NCBI GenBank assembly: GCA_964353255.1
Contig: CAYGVJ010000004.1
Span: forward strand, 24,207 to 88,206
From: VFZS01 sp964353255
GTDB lineage: Bacteria; Acidobacteriota; Terriglobia; Bryobacterales; Bryobacteraceae
Length of the DNA stretch: 64,000 bases
Reading direction: 5' to 3'
The notes under the pieces were generated by a model. It did not search any database, was not told where the DNA came from, and worked only from the letters and a program-made list of their open reading frames with translations. The translations under genes and the position numbers were made by a program. Of the stretch, positions 1 through 8,455 are shown piece after piece. The stretch's first letter is position 1, and each line of letters starts with the position of its first letter.

Positions 1-403
1 CGGCCCCTTCAAAGCCACCATCGACATCCCGACGCCCCTCCAGTGGACCAACCGCAGCCAGATCACCCAGGTTGACCGCTCTTCGGGCCTCACCCTGACC
101 TGGTCCGGCGGCGATCTCAGCCAACAACTGGTTCTCATCGCCGGGGGCTCCACCGACCAGAAGTCCAAGGCCTCCGGGGGGTTCATCTGCTTTGTTCCCG
201 CCACCGGCGGCAGTTACACGGTCCCGCCCTCGGTGCTGGGCAACCTCCCGGCTAGCGTCGCCGACAAGCCCGAAGACTCCATCGGCGCCCTGGTGTTCGG
301 GACGGCTCCGGCGGGCAATTACGCCAAGTTCACGGCCACGGGCCTGGACGTGGGGTACATCTTCGCCGGTACGCTGAACGCCAAGACGCTGCCCTACAAG
401 TAG
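1..403 (+). CDS. 3' end of a secreted TIGR03437-like protein (partial)
   Basis: An open frame runs from the left edge (first full codon at base 2) to a TAG at 401-403, giving about 133 residues. It opens with GPFKATIDIPTP. The same signature, GPF-x3-IDIP-x-P, occurs in the C-terminal third of the TIGR03437-type protein at 45351-47144, so I read this as the C-terminal part of a related acidobacterial extracellular protein. No catalytic motif is visible and the function is unknown. The 5' end lies outside the window. The next gene starts two bases after the stop. Confidence 0.6.
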   Translation, partial: GPFKATIDIPTPLQWTNRSQITQVDRSSGLTLTWSGGDLSQQLVLIAGGSTDQKSKASGGFICFVPATGGSYTVPPSVLGNLPASVADKPEDSIGALVFGTAPAGNYAKFTATGLDVGYIFAGTLNAKTLPYK

Positions 404-405
404 TC

Positions 406-1758
406 GTGTCGCGCCGCACCAGATTCGGGCCTCGCGCGGTTCTCCTGGCGGCCCTCTGGCTGCCGCTGTGGGCGGCCGAGCGGCGAGTTGTCATCATCGA
501 CCTCGACGGCATCCGCGGCGACACCTTCGAGCAAACCTATCTCGACGGCAGGCTACCCAACTTCCAGCGCATTCTCGATTCCGCGCTGTGGTTCGACAAC
601 GCCGCCGCGGTCTTCCCCACCGTCACCATGGCCGGACAGGCGTCCCTGTTCACCGGCGTCCCGCCTGCCACGCACGGCATCATCGGCAACGAGTGGTTTG
701 ACCGCGCCGCCGGGCGCGCGGTGGACTACTTGACCGTCAGCGGGGTGTCCTGCGTCTACGGCTTCACGCTCTTGGCCGGCTCCGAGTGCCGCAGCGGCCT
801 GGCCAACGGTCACCTGCTCTCCCCCACGCTCTACGAGGCGGCCACCGCCGCCGGCCTCAACAGCACCGTGGTCTTCAACCAGTACTGGAAAGGCGCCACC
901 CATGTTGTGCTGCCGGGCTTGAGCGACGTGCTCTCTTTCGTCGGGAACGAATCCATCGACTACGAAGCCTTCGACCGCCGCATGACGGACCGCGCCCTCG
1001 AGGCGCTCCAGGAACACGGCCTCCCCGCCATCCTGACGGTTTACTTCGCCGGGACCGACGGGCTCGGGCACGCCTTCGGCATCGCCGCCCAGCCCCGCTA
1101 CCTCGAGCGCGTCATCGACTACCACCTGGGCCGCCTGCTCGATGCCCTCGAAGGCCTCGACCCCGACTGGCGTGCCAACACCCTCTTCGTCATCACGGCG
1201 GACCACGGCCGCACCGACGCCGAACTTCACTCCGAGGATCTCACCCTGGCCGCGGACCTCCGCGCGGCCCTCGGGCGCGCCGGATATGACTCCGACCGGG
1301 TGCACGTTGCCACCAATGGGGGCATGGCCTACATCTACCTGAAGGCCGGAGAGTGGTCCGAGCTGCCGGCCACAGAGACCGTCGGGGCGGTCGCCCGGCA
1401 GCTTTCCGAAGATCCGTTGCTGGCGCGCGCCGTCGAGTCCGTCCGCGCGCGTCGCGACGACGATTCACCTCGCAGCGGCGATCTCATCCTGTTGCTGAAG
1501 CCCAACCACTACTTCGGCAACCTCGGCGTGGGCTCGCACCACGGCAGCATTCACGAGCCGGACCTATCCGTCCCGCTGATCCTGGCGCAGGGGGGCATGC
1601 CCGCCGGCCGGCGCGCGCAGCGGGTCCAGAGCACGCAGATCGTCCGCACGGTCGCCGAGTACCTGGGATTTCCAGTGGAGGCGGCAGACCCGGCCTTGCC
1701 GCTGGGCGGCAAAAAGGGTGAACTGTTCGCACCCGACTCCCGGTGCTACAATCCTTAG
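406..1758 (+). CDS. Type I phosphodiesterase/nucleotide pyrophosphatase family protein (alkaline phosphatase superfamily)
   Basis: A 450-residue protein starting at GTG, two bases after the preceding stop. Residues 10-24 form a signal-like hydrophobic segment. The metal-binding and catalytic pattern of nucleotide pyrophosphatase/phosphodiesterases is visible: IDLDGIRGD (about 31-39), the nucleophile region FPTVTMAGQAS with Thr72 as likely nucleophile, FAGTDGLGHAFG (Asp218, His222), ITADHGRT (Asp266, His267) and SHHGSIHEPD near the C-terminus. It probably hydrolyses phosphodiester or pyrophosphate bonds in the envelope; the substrate cannot be read from sequence. The VOC gene follows after three bases, so the two are probably co-transcribed. 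Confidence 0.88.
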   Translation: MSRRTRFGPRAVLLAALWLPLWAAERRVVIIDLDGIRGDTFEQTYLDGRLPNFQRILDSALWFDNAAAVFPTVTMAGQASLFTGVPPATHGIIGNEWFDRAAGRAVDYLTVSGVSCVYGFTLLAGSECRSGLANGHLLSPTLYEAATAAGLNSTVVFNQYWKGATHVVLPGLSDVLSFVGNESIDYEAFDRRMTDRALEALQEHGLPAILTVYFAGTDGLGHAFGIAAQPRYLERVIDYHLGRLLDALEGLDPDWRANTLFVITADHGRTDAELHSEDLTLAADLRAALGRAGYDSDRVHVATNGGMAYIYLKAGEWSELPATETVGAVARQLSEDPLLARAVESVRARRDDDSPRSGDLILLLKPNHYFGNLGVGSHHGSIHEPDLSVPLILAQGGMPAGRRAQRVQSTQIVRTVAEYLGFPVEAADPALPLGGKKGELFAPDSRCYNP

Positions 1759-1761
1759 GCT

Positions 1762-2142
1762 ATGTTCCAAGGAATCGAACACACAGGGATCGCCTCGGCG
1801 GAACCGGAGCGGCTGGCCCAATGGTACGTGGATCACCTCGGTTTCAGGATCAACTACCACTCTGAGTCGAGCCGCGGGTTCTTCCTGAGGGCCCCCGACG
1901 GGACGATGATCGAGATCATTCTGGCCGAGGGCGAGCGCGCGCCGCAGAAGATGAAAGACCCGGGGCTCCGCCACCTGGCGATCGGGGTGGGCGATTTTGA
2001 CATCGCCTACACGGCGCTCAAGGCCAAGGGCGTCCAGTTTCTCAGCGAGCCTAGCACCAGCAAAGGCAACAGCGTGGTGTTCTTCACCGATTGCGACGGG
2101 AACATCCTGCACCTGATTCAGCGGGAGACGCCGCTGCCCTGA
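1762..2142 (+). CDS. VOC (glyoxalase/bleomycin-resistance/dioxygenase) family protein
   Basis: A 126-residue protein with the paired beta-alpha-beta-beta-beta layout of the vicinal oxygen chelate fold. The N-terminus EHTGIASAEPERLAQWYVDHLGF and a second half with LRHLAIGVGDFD and a terminal DGNILHLIQ are typical. Candidate metal ligands are the His of EHTGIA (residue 6), the His of LRHLAIG, and acidic residues such as the Glu of TMIEII. Members include glyoxalases, dioxygenases and resistance proteins; the substrate cannot be assigned. It lies three bases after the phosphodiesterase gene and ends just before a hairpin separating it from a convergent kinase gene. Confidence 0.85.
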   Translation: MFQGIEHTGIASAEPERLAQWYVDHLGFRINYHSESSRGFFLRAPDGTMIEIILAEGERAPQKMKDPGLRHLAIGVGDFDIAYTALKAKGVQFLSEPSTSKGNSVVFFTDCDGNILHLIQRETPLP

Positions 2143-2148
2143 GAACCA

Positions 2149-2168
2149 CACAGGCAAGAATGCCTGTG
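2149..2168. terminator. Hairpin between convergent genes (CAGGCA-type)
   Basis: Perfect 8-bp arms CACAGGCA / TGCCTGTG around a 4-base AGAA loop, exactly filling the gap between the convergent VOC and kinase genes. The identical hairpin in the opposite orientation occurs at 42285-42304. It could act as a bidirectional terminator or be a REP-like repeat. No T-tract is present. Confidence 0.5.
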
Positions 2169-3710
2169 CTACCGGCCCAAGAACTCGTCCAGGCGGTCGG
2201 CCTCCCGCTCGGCGAGGTCCAGGCTGCGGCGAAAAGCCAGCCAGTCACGACCCTTCATAGCGGCCTCGGCCTCATCCAAGAAAGCCTCCATGCGCCGCCA
2301 GGAGGTGGCCATGTCGGTTCGCAGCGACAGCCCGGCCCGGCGTTGCTGCGCCTCCAGGTTCTGTATGCTGGCCCGCAGAGCGTTGGCGCGGGAAGCCAGA
2401 GTGATCATGCGCTCGCGCAGTTGCTGGATTTCAGCAGCCGAAGGCTCAGGACGCGCTTCAGGCCGTGCAGCCGGAGCGGCTTGGGGCGCTGCGGCCGGCG
2501 CCGCGGCTTGAGGCGTTTCAGTCGGCGTGGTGGCAGGCGACTTGGCGCTGGAAACCGCGGAGGGCTTTGTCTTAGCGGCCGCGGGTGGCTGCGCCGCCGG
2601 CTGTGCCGGGGGCCGCTGCTCGGCAGGCGTGGTGGGCTGCGACGGCGGCTGAACCTGCGCCGGCGTCTCCTGTGCCGCGGGAGCCGTGGTGGACTCGCCG
2701 GCTTGAGTCTTCTGCCAACGCGGGATCTGGGTGGCGGCCAGGACAATCACCACAATGGCGACTACGGCGCCCAAGGCCATGTACAGGCCGCGGCGGCTAG
2801 GGGTTTTCGCTGGTGGCGCAGGAACTGCCACGGGCTGGGGGGCCGGCTGTGGCACCGGAGCCTGCACCACCGGCCACGGCGCCGGGGCCGTGCCTTTGAG
2901 ACTCCTCAGCGCCCCGCGGAACGCCTGGGCGGACTGGAACCGCCTAGCCGGGTCTTTCTGGATAGCGGTCAGTATGAGGTCACTGAGCACCTGCGGCAGA
3001 CTGGGATCCAACTGGATCGGGGGCACCGGCGATTGCTCGAGGTGGGCCGCCATTATCGAGTAGTCGCTGTCGCCCTTGAACGGGCGCTGGCCGGTCACCA
3101 GCTCGTATAGCGAGACCCCAACCGAGTACAGGTCCGCGCGCCCGTCCAGGCTAGCGCTGCCCTGGATCTGCTCGGGCGACATGTAGTACAGCGAACCCAG
3201 CGTGGTGCCGGTCATCGTCAGGCGGCGGTCCGCAGCGGCCTTGGCGATCCCGAAGTCCATCAGCTTGACCTTGCCGGCGGGAGTGAGCATCATGTTGGCG
3301 GGCTTGATGTCCCGGTGGATCACGCCACGCTGGTGCGCGTACTCGAGAGCCGCTAGCACCTGATCGACGCACCCCGCGGCCTGCTCGACCGGCAAGGGGC
3401 CCTGTTTCAGCCTTTCCTCGAGCGTCGTCCCCTCGACGTACTCCATGAACATAAGGAGCTGGTTCTGGATGCGCAGAGCCGTGTGCAGGCCGGCGATGTT
3501 GGGGTGGTCGAGGCTGGCCACGAGCTTGATTTCGCGTATGAAACGATCCGCCAGCTCCGCTTCCTCGGCCAGGTTGGGCAGCAGGACCTTCATGGCCTCG
3601 ACGCGGTCCGAGATGACGTTGCGGACCCGGTAAACCTTGCCCATGCCGCCGGCGCCAAGCACGCCGATGATCTGGTAGTCGCCGATGGTGTCGCCGATGT
3701 TGAGACTCAT
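2169..3710 (-). CDS. Transmembrane serine/threonine protein kinase with C-terminal coiled-coil-like region
   Basis: Start chosen at 3710 (MSLNIGDTIG), preceded by GAGGGA about nine bases upstream; the open frame extends further but without a kinase domain. The 513-residue product has a complete Hanks-type kinase domain: glycine loop GVLGAGGMG (16-24), catalytic Lys41, HRDIKPAN (132-139), DFG (152-154) and an SPEQ activation-segment end. A juxtamembrane linker is followed by one membrane segment (GAVVAIVVIVLAA), a long Pro/Ala/Gln-rich stretch, and a charged helical C-terminus rich in Arg, Glu and Leu. The kinase would be cytoplasmic with an extracytoplasmic sensor-like tail. The CsgG-like gene lies 61 bp upstream on the same strand, and the T6SS island begins on its far side, so a role in T6SS post-translational control is possible but inferred only from position. 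Confidence 0.9.
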   Translation of the reverse strand: MSLNIGDTIGDYQIIGVLGAGGMGKVYRVRNVISDRVEAMKVLLPNLAEEAELADRFIREIKLVASLDHPNIAGLHTALRIQNQLLMFMEYVEGTTLEERLKQGPLPVEQAAGCVDQVLAALEYAHQRGVIHRDIKPANMMLTPAGKVKLMDFGIAKAAADRRLTMTGTTLGSLYYMSPEQIQGSASLDGRADLYSVGVSLYELVTGQRPFKGDSDYSIMAAHLEQSPVPPIQLDPSLPQVLSDLILTAIQKDPARRFQSAQAFRGALRSLKGTAPAPWPVVQAPVPQPAPQPVAVPAPPAKTPSRRGLYMALGAVVAIVVIVLAATQIPRWQKTQAGESTTAPAAQETPAQVQPPSQPTTPAEQRPPAQPAAQPPAAAKTKPSAVSSAKSPATTPTETPQAAAPAAAPQAAPAARPEARPEPSAAEIQQLRERMITLASRANALRASIQNLEAQQRRAGLSLRTDMATSWRRMEAFLDEAEAAMKGRDWLAFRRSLDLAEREADRLDEFLGR

Positions 3711-3771
3711 AGCTGGTTCCCTCGTAGTCCGCTCCCCACCCAAAGGGTACCCGGTCGCGGCTCGGAAAAGG

Positions 3772-4737
3772 CTAATTCCTGACCACGTCTCCCACCTTGG
3801 CCGGAGTCGTGCCCGTGTAGGCTCCCACGGAGGAGCGCTCATCGACCTCGGTGATGACCACTTCGCCAATCTTGTCCTCGAGGCTGCGGAGGACCTTGCC
3901 GGTGGACGGGTCCCGCACCTCGCGAATCTTGCGGCGCACTTGCAGTCGGTCACCCACCTTGACGCCGGACTTGCTGCCGACGTTCAGGATCAACGTGCCG
4001 CCGGAGGCGTCCGCCACCAGCCCCTGGATGACGAGGGCCCGGGTGGGCAAGCGCGAGGCGCCGGAGACAAGCTGCTGAGAAAGCTGCGTCACGCACTGAT
4101 TCACGGCCTCGCCCAGGATCGTTGCGGCGAAGTTCTTGCTGGTCATGTCCACCGCGCCGCCGCCCACTACGCGCCCGCCGCCGGCCCCCAGCAGATTCGT
4201 GCCGGTACGAGTGGATTCGCCCAGTCCCTTGGCGGTGGCCAGGACCTCGGCGGTCTCCGTGTCCACCATGCGCGCGCTGATGCCGACCACGGCCTTGGAT
4301 TCGGTTCGCTTGACGCCGCCGACACCGAACCGCCCGGTCACGCGGGAGAGAGCGCCGCCGGCGACGCCGGTGCTCTTGTCGTCTCTTCCGAACTGGGTAA
4401 TGCTGCCAATGATGATGGCATCGACGCCGAGCACACGCCCGAGGCGGGCGGCAGTCGAGGAGTCGGCCCGGTCGCTCTGGGCGAAGTTCTGCTCGGCCAG
4501 GATTTTCTCCAGCGCCTTGCGCTCGATTACCGAGTAGGCGCCGCTCTGGACGAGCTTCTCGACGATCAGGTCGGCGATGCCCCGGCCGACATCGTGGTCG
4601 GTCCCGAAGATCGCGGCCGCCGAGCTGCGCACCGTGCCGTACTCGAAGTCGAGCACGGCGACGCGCTTCTTGGCCTGCGCTGCCGCCGTCGAGGCCAGTG
4701 TCACGGCAACGATCAGCGTGCCGAGAAGATGCCGCAT
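3772..4737 (-). CDS. CsgG/LpoB-like secreted outer-membrane-associated protein
   Basis: Start at 4737 is set by a strong ribosome binding site, AAAGGAGG, six bases upstream; the longer open frame upstream lacks a signal. The 321-residue product begins with a clear signal peptide (MRHLLGTLIVAVTLASTAAA) and then the CsgG-like region: VAVLDFEYG, GRGIADLIVEKLVQSG, YSVIERKALEKILAEQ and a GVDAIIIGSITQFG strand. The C-terminal third (GTLILNVGSKSGVKVGDRL) resembles the all-beta extension seen in many CsgG-related proteins. No lipobox Cys follows the signal. Family members assemble or sense the envelope (curli pore CsgG; PBP activator LpoB); the exact role here is unknown. It precedes the kinase gene on the same strand. 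Confidence 0.8.
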   Translation of the reverse strand: MRHLLGTLIVAVTLASTAAAQAKKRVAVLDFEYGTVRSSAAAIFGTDHDVGRGIADLIVEKLVQSGAYSVIERKALEKILAEQNFAQSDRADSSTAARLGRVLGVDAIIIGSITQFGRDDKSTGVAGGALSRVTGRFGVGGVKRTESKAVVGISARMVDTETAEVLATAKGLGESTRTGTNLLGAGGGRVVGGGAVDMTSKNFAATILGEAVNQCVTQLSQQLVSGASRLPTRALVIQGLVADASGGTLILNVGSKSGVKVGDRLQVRRKIREVRDPSTGKVLRSLEDKIGEVVITEVDERSSVGAYTGTTPAKVGDVVRN

Positions 4738-4853
4738 GGGAACCTCCTTTTCGAGCGCCCTCGAACAACTAATAGCACCATCGGCAGGGAATGCCAAGTC
4801 TGGCGGGTTGGCGGCGGCCTGTGGTAACCTCGGCACAAGCGAGGAGCGCAACG

Positions 4854-6251
4854 ATGTGTGGTGGCGGAGGTTCACCGAGCGTGGCTGCGAGCGGCGGCGG
4901 GACCGCACCGAGCGCCACCGCACCATGTGACCACATCCGGCTGGTGGAGGTGGTTGAAGCGGTCCGGCAGGCCGATGGCTCCTTTGTCAACCGGCCAGCG
5001 GGCTCACGCAACCAGTTCATCAACGTGGACGCCGACCCGGCCCACCCCGAATTCGGCCGTTGCGTCCGCATGAGGGCTCGCGTCACCTGGGCCTCTGGAT
5101 CAACGCGCCCGCTTTCCGGCCAGACCGTGTATTGGTACTTCAACCCCGGCGGCAGCAACCGCGCGGGTTTGCCCGCCGACCTCAGGGCCAGTTTCGACAG
5201 CGAGGGTGGCGGTACCCTGCGCACCACGGCCACCACCCATGCCTCCGGCTGGACCGACGTCGTGGAGTTCTTCTTGTCACAGTACGGGGGCGACAGCTTT
5301 CAAGTCTTCGCCACCGACAATTCCAGCTACTCGGGCGGCATGCCGGCGGGGACTTACGTCGTCTGGCGGCGGATCTCTTGGGAGCTGGACTGCATGCAAC
5401 GTCCCGGGGGCGCCGGAACGTATTCCGACCGCGCGGATACCGCGCGCATGGACCAGCAGTTCCGCAACTTCTTCGTGCATTTGGTCCGCACTGGAACCGA
5501 CGCCAGTCCCGCGCATCAGCGGATGATCAAGGAGAACGACGCCGCCACCTGGGCCGGCAACGTGCGCGACGGGACCGGCGCCCCGCGCTACTTCCATCTG
5601 TGCATGATCGACACGATCTGCTGGGACCCCGCGCCGGTTACCCAGACCTTTCGGTTGACCCGAACCAACAACCGCGTCACGCTGTCGGCCGATCAGTACC
5701 TGCTGGAGCGCGGCCACTGGTTCGTCCGCGCCACTTACTTTTCGGCGGACCGGAACTCGGGACCCGTCCCCGGAGGCAACTTCCAGTTCAGCGAAGCCGG
5801 CGATTCCGCGACCGGCAACGACCGCTTCGTGCTGCGCGTCAGTTTCGACGGCCTGGCCGTGGACCTGTCCCGGCCCGTGCGGGTCCGCCTGACCTTCACC
5901 AACTGGCACGAGGGCTCCGGCTTGCAGAGCGGGCGGGCCACCCTGGTGGGAATCCGCTGGCGCGAGAGACGGTGGCGCGCCACGCCGGCCGACATCGCCA
6001 ACTCCACGGTCCACACCATGGTGCACGAGCCCGGCCATGCTTTTGGGCTGGCTTCCCAGAATCTGCCGACTGGCACGGCCACTGCCACCTACTACGTCTC
6101 TCCGGGAGGCCCGCACTGCAACGCCCTGGCCAACCAGTGCATTATGTTCGCCGTCAACTCGCCCAGCCTGACGCTGTGCGACAACTGCACCGACTGCGCA
6201 AAGGCCCGAGACCTTTCGAGCCTGCCGATCGGCGCCACAGACGCTTACTGA
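4854..6251 (+). CDS. Metzincin-like zinc protease, candidate T6SS effector
   Basis: Start chosen at 4854 (MCGGGGSPSV), with GAGGAGCG just upstream. The 465-residue protein has no signal peptide. Near the C-terminus it carries HTMVHEPGHAFGLAS, a zinc-binding HExGHxxG core. The third metzincin ligand position (HExxHxxGxxH) is Ser, but GGPHC lies about 30 residues on and is followed by QCIMF, resembling a Met-turn, and by a CDNCTDCAK Cys cluster, so a distal His may complete the site. The remainder resembles no domain I can name. It heads a run of plus-strand genes that converge on the PAAR, DUF4123 and VgrG genes, which makes a secreted or effector role plausible; this is inference from position plus a protease motif. 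Confidence 0.65.
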   Translation: MCGGGGSPSVAASGGGTAPSATAPCDHIRLVEVVEAVRQADGSFVNRPAGSRNQFINVDADPAHPEFGRCVRMRARVTWASGSTRPLSGQTVYWYFNPGGSNRAGLPADLRASFDSEGGGTLRTTATTHASGWTDVVEFFLSQYGGDSFQVFATDNSSYSGGMPAGTYVVWRRISWELDCMQRPGGAGTYSDRADTARMDQQFRNFFVHLVRTGTDASPAHQRMIKENDAATWAGNVRDGTGAPRYFHLCMIDTICWDPAPVTQTFRLTRTNNRVTLSADQYLLERGHWFVRATYFSADRNSGPVPGGNFQFSEAGDSATGNDRFVLRVSFDGLAVDLSRPVRVRLTFTNWHEGSGLQSGRATLVGIRWRERRWRATPADIANSTVHTMVHEPGHAFGLASQNLPTGTATATYYVSPGGPHCNALANQCIMFAVNSPSLTLCDNCTDCAKARDLSSLPIGATDAY

Positions 6252-6261
6252 GGTTTTGGTT

Positions 6262-7146
6262 ATGTCCTCCGCCCCCGTCGTGATTCCTCCAACCCCAGTC
6301 TACGGTCCGCAGCCCGACTCCCCGGCCCTGCCACCCGAGACTTTCGTGCTGGACTTCGCCGTCCGTCCGGCGCACAGCCAGGCCGGCGTGCCTACGGTAG
6401 CCCTGTTCGCCGCGGGACTGTTCCCTGGCAGCTACGCCCAGATCTACGGTGGGCGAACGCAGTGTGCCGTCAAGATCGTGGCCATTCACAGCCGGTCCGG
6501 CCGCGTCTACCACAACAACGCCGAGCGCGATGACGCGGTGCCGCTCGCTGTGGTGATGAAGCCTCAGCCGCCGCCTCCGGAAGAGGAGGAAGCCGAGATT
6601 GAGTCTATCGATGCCTACTTTGCTGTGGATCTGCGCGCACAGTTGGCCCTGCCGGCGGAAGCAGCCGCTTACAGCGTCTTCTTATGGCTGGACGAGGTGA
6701 CCTCGGCGGCCCGGATCGTGCCGCTTCCCGGACCCGAAGCCGCGGCCCCCGCCCTGCCTGCCGGACCGGCTCATCCCGCCTTCCAGTTCCGCCGCACTAG
6801 CTCCACTCCGCAGGCTGCCGGAGCCGAGATCGCGCTTCGGCGCCCCTCGGGCGAGTCCCGCGTTTACGGAGCCGCAGGGCCAGCATTGCTCGGCCCCACG
6901 GCGGCCGACGGAGCCGCAGATCACCTCACCATTCTCGCGCTCGACTTTCGCAGCCGCACGCTGAAGTGGCATAGCTTTGCGGTGCCTGAGGTAGCCCGTA
7001 TCGCGCGGGACCTCCCATTTGAGTTCGACTGCCACAGCCTTTTCGGCGGCGCCGGCTGGCTGGACACCCTCGACTCGCCCCGCCGCGGCTGGCTGGTGGC
7101 GTGTCTGCGCAACAGCCTTTCCCACGTGCTCGTGGTGGAGGATTGA
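6262..7146 (+). CDS. Protein of unknown function, first of a tandem paralogue pair
   Basis: Start at ATG 6262, ten bases after the protease stop. The 294-residue product has no signal peptide or membrane segment. It shares a clear block pattern with the next gene: YGPQPxSPxLP, RPA-x5-PTVAL, G-x-YAxxYGGR, SGRVYH, ERxDAVPLAxVM, and FLWLDExTS. These strings suggest a beta-rich fold, but I do not recognise a family. The C-terminal part carries ILALDFRSRTLKWHSF, matched by VLALDYRSRVLKWRSV in the paralogue. Tandem duplication directly behind a putative protease effector fits immunity or chaperone proteins, but nothing in the sequence proves this. Confidence 0.75.
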   Translation: MSSAPVVIPPTPVYGPQPDSPALPPETFVLDFAVRPAHSQAGVPTVALFAAGLFPGSYAQIYGGRTQCAVKIVAIHSRSGRVYHNNAERDDAVPLAVVMKPQPPPPEEEEAEIESIDAYFAVDLRAQLALPAEAAAYSVFLWLDEVTSAARIVPLPGPEAAAPALPAGPAHPAFQFRRTSSTPQAAGAEIALRRPSGESRVYGAAGPALLGPTAADGAADHLTILALDFRSRTLKWHSFAVPEVARIARDLPFEFDCHSLFGGAGWLDTLDSPRRGWLVACLRNSLSHVLVVED

Positions 7147-7156
7147 GAGGTTGCCT

Positions 7157-7987
7157 GTGCTCGGCCCGGCGACAGTTGTTCTAGGAGCCCTGCTGGGGCA
7201 GGAGTTGGTCATCACTCGCCCCCTCTGGTATGGCCCTCAGCCCCAATCACCGTTGCTGCCAAGAGCGGGCTTCGCACTGGAGTTCACTTTGCGGCCAGCC
7301 CGCCACGCTGGCGCTCCGACGGTGGCTCTGCTGGCTGCCGCCCGCCTGCCGGGACGGTACGCCGGGGTTTACGGCGGACGCATCAACGGAGCGGTCGAGA
7401 TCGTCGCGGTTGAGCTAGACAGCGGCCGCGTCTACCACGCCCCGGCGGAGCGCGCCGACGCGGTCCCGCTGGCGGCGGTCATGAACCCAGACGGGCGCCC
7501 GAGGCGCGGTGAGGCCGCTGTCGAGGAGATCGAAACCCACTTCAACGCGGACCTGCGCGCGCACTTGGGGCTGCCCCCAAACCCAGCCAACTACGTTGTG
7601 TTCCTGTGGCTGGATGAGTTGACCTCGCCGCTTCGTCTGGCTCAACTCCCCGGACCGCAGGGGCAGGTTGGACCTGCTGCCAGGGCGGCGGAGGCCAGGA
7701 TTACCGTGGCAATCGGCAGGCCCAAGGCACAACCCGGGCTGATCCGGATTCAGACGACTGGCGCTGCCGGCCAGTCTGGGCTCACCGTCTTGGCACTCGA
7801 CTACCGGAGCCGGGTTTTGAAGTGGCGCAGCGTGCCGCCGTCCCAGCAGGCGCTGGGGCGCGGCGAGGGCGACTTCGACTTCGACCTGGAGGGCCTGCTA
7901 GCCAATCTCGGCGGTCCGCAGAGGACCTTCGTCGTCGCCAGCGCCGGGCAGACGTTGTCCAACGTCCTGGTGGTGAACCGGCGATGA
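7157..7987 (+). CDS. Protein of unknown function, second of a tandem paralogue pair
   Basis: Start assigned to GTG 7157, where GAGAGG sits about six bases upstream; TTG 7151 is the alternative. The 276-residue product is a diverged copy of the preceding gene, sharing YGPQP, PTVALLAAA, YGGR, SGRVYH, ERADAVPLAAVM and FLWLDELTS. It lacks the acidic Pro/Glu insert seen in the first copy. No known catalytic motif is visible. Its stop overlaps the ATG of the acetyltransferase gene by four bases (ATGA), implying translational coupling within one operon. Confidence 0.75.
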   Translation: MLGPATVVLGALLGQELVITRPLWYGPQPQSPLLPRAGFALEFTLRPARHAGAPTVALLAAARLPGRYAGVYGGRINGAVEIVAVELDSGRVYHAPAERADAVPLAAVMNPDGRPRRGEAAVEEIETHFNADLRAHLGLPPNPANYVVFLWLDELTSPLRLAQLPGPQGQVGPAARAAEARITVAIGRPKAQPGLIRIQTTGAAGQSGLTVLALDYRSRVLKWRSVPPSQQALGRGEGDFDFDLEGLLANLGGPQRTFVVASAGQTLSNVLVVNRR

Positions 7988-8436
7988 TCGTCCGCCCGTG
8001 CGCGCGCGAAGATATCGACCGGGTTGTAGAGCTGGGCCGTCGCCTGCACGCCGAGAGCGCGCTCGCCTTTCTGCCTTACGAAGTCGAGAACGTGCGCAGC
8101 CTGGTAATCAAAATCATCGAGCACCCGGAGACTTACTGCGGGCTGGTGGCCGAGCACGGCGAGGCGCTGGTGGGCATGCTGGGCGGCTACCTGACGGATT
8201 ACTTCTTCTGCAACGAAAAACTGGCCTGCGACTTGGCCCTGTTCGTCGAGCCGGAGCACCGAGGCAGTTCGGCCGCTGCCCGGCTGATTCAGGGATTCCG
8301 CCAGTGGGCTGAGGCGGGCGGTGCCCGGGAAATCTGCCTGGGAGTCTCGACCAACATCGGCACTGCGGGCATCGACAGGTTCTACCGAAGCCTGGGCTTC
8401 ACCCCGGTCGGCGGCCTGTATAAGCTGCGATTGTAA
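7984..8436 (+). CDS. GNAT-family N-acetyltransferase
   Basis: A 150-residue protein with the GNAT layout: N-terminal IVRPCAREDIDRVVEL, a central LALFVEPEHRGSSAAARLI segment in which HRGSSAA corresponds to the acetyl-CoA-binding R/Q-x-x-G-x-G/A loop, and a terminal GIDRFYRSLGFTPVGG strand-helix with the usual FY-x-x-LGF motif. The substrate is unknown. The start codon overlaps the preceding stop. Acetyltransferases are found as small-molecule modifiers and sometimes as toxins or immunity factors; here its place in the operon next to a putative effector is the only functional hint. Confidence 0.88.
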   Translation: MIVRPCAREDIDRVVELGRRLHAESALAFLPYEVENVRSLVIKIIEHPETYCGLVAEHGEALVGMLGGYLTDYFFCNEKLACDLALFVEPEHRGSSAAARLIQGFRQWAEAGGAREICLGVSTNIGTAGIDRFYRSLGFTPVGGLYKLRL

Positions 8437-8455
8437 GGGTCCACGGAAGGAGCGA

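Noticed and set aside
553..1305. 250-codon frame on the minus strand inside the phosphodiesterase gene
   Set aside because: Gly/Val/Glu-rich antisense shadow of a gene with clear catalytic motifs; no start signal.
3685..4827. 380-codon plus-strand frame across the kinase and CsgG genes
   Set aside because: Antisense shadow; the minus-strand genes have strong ribosome sites and domain matches.
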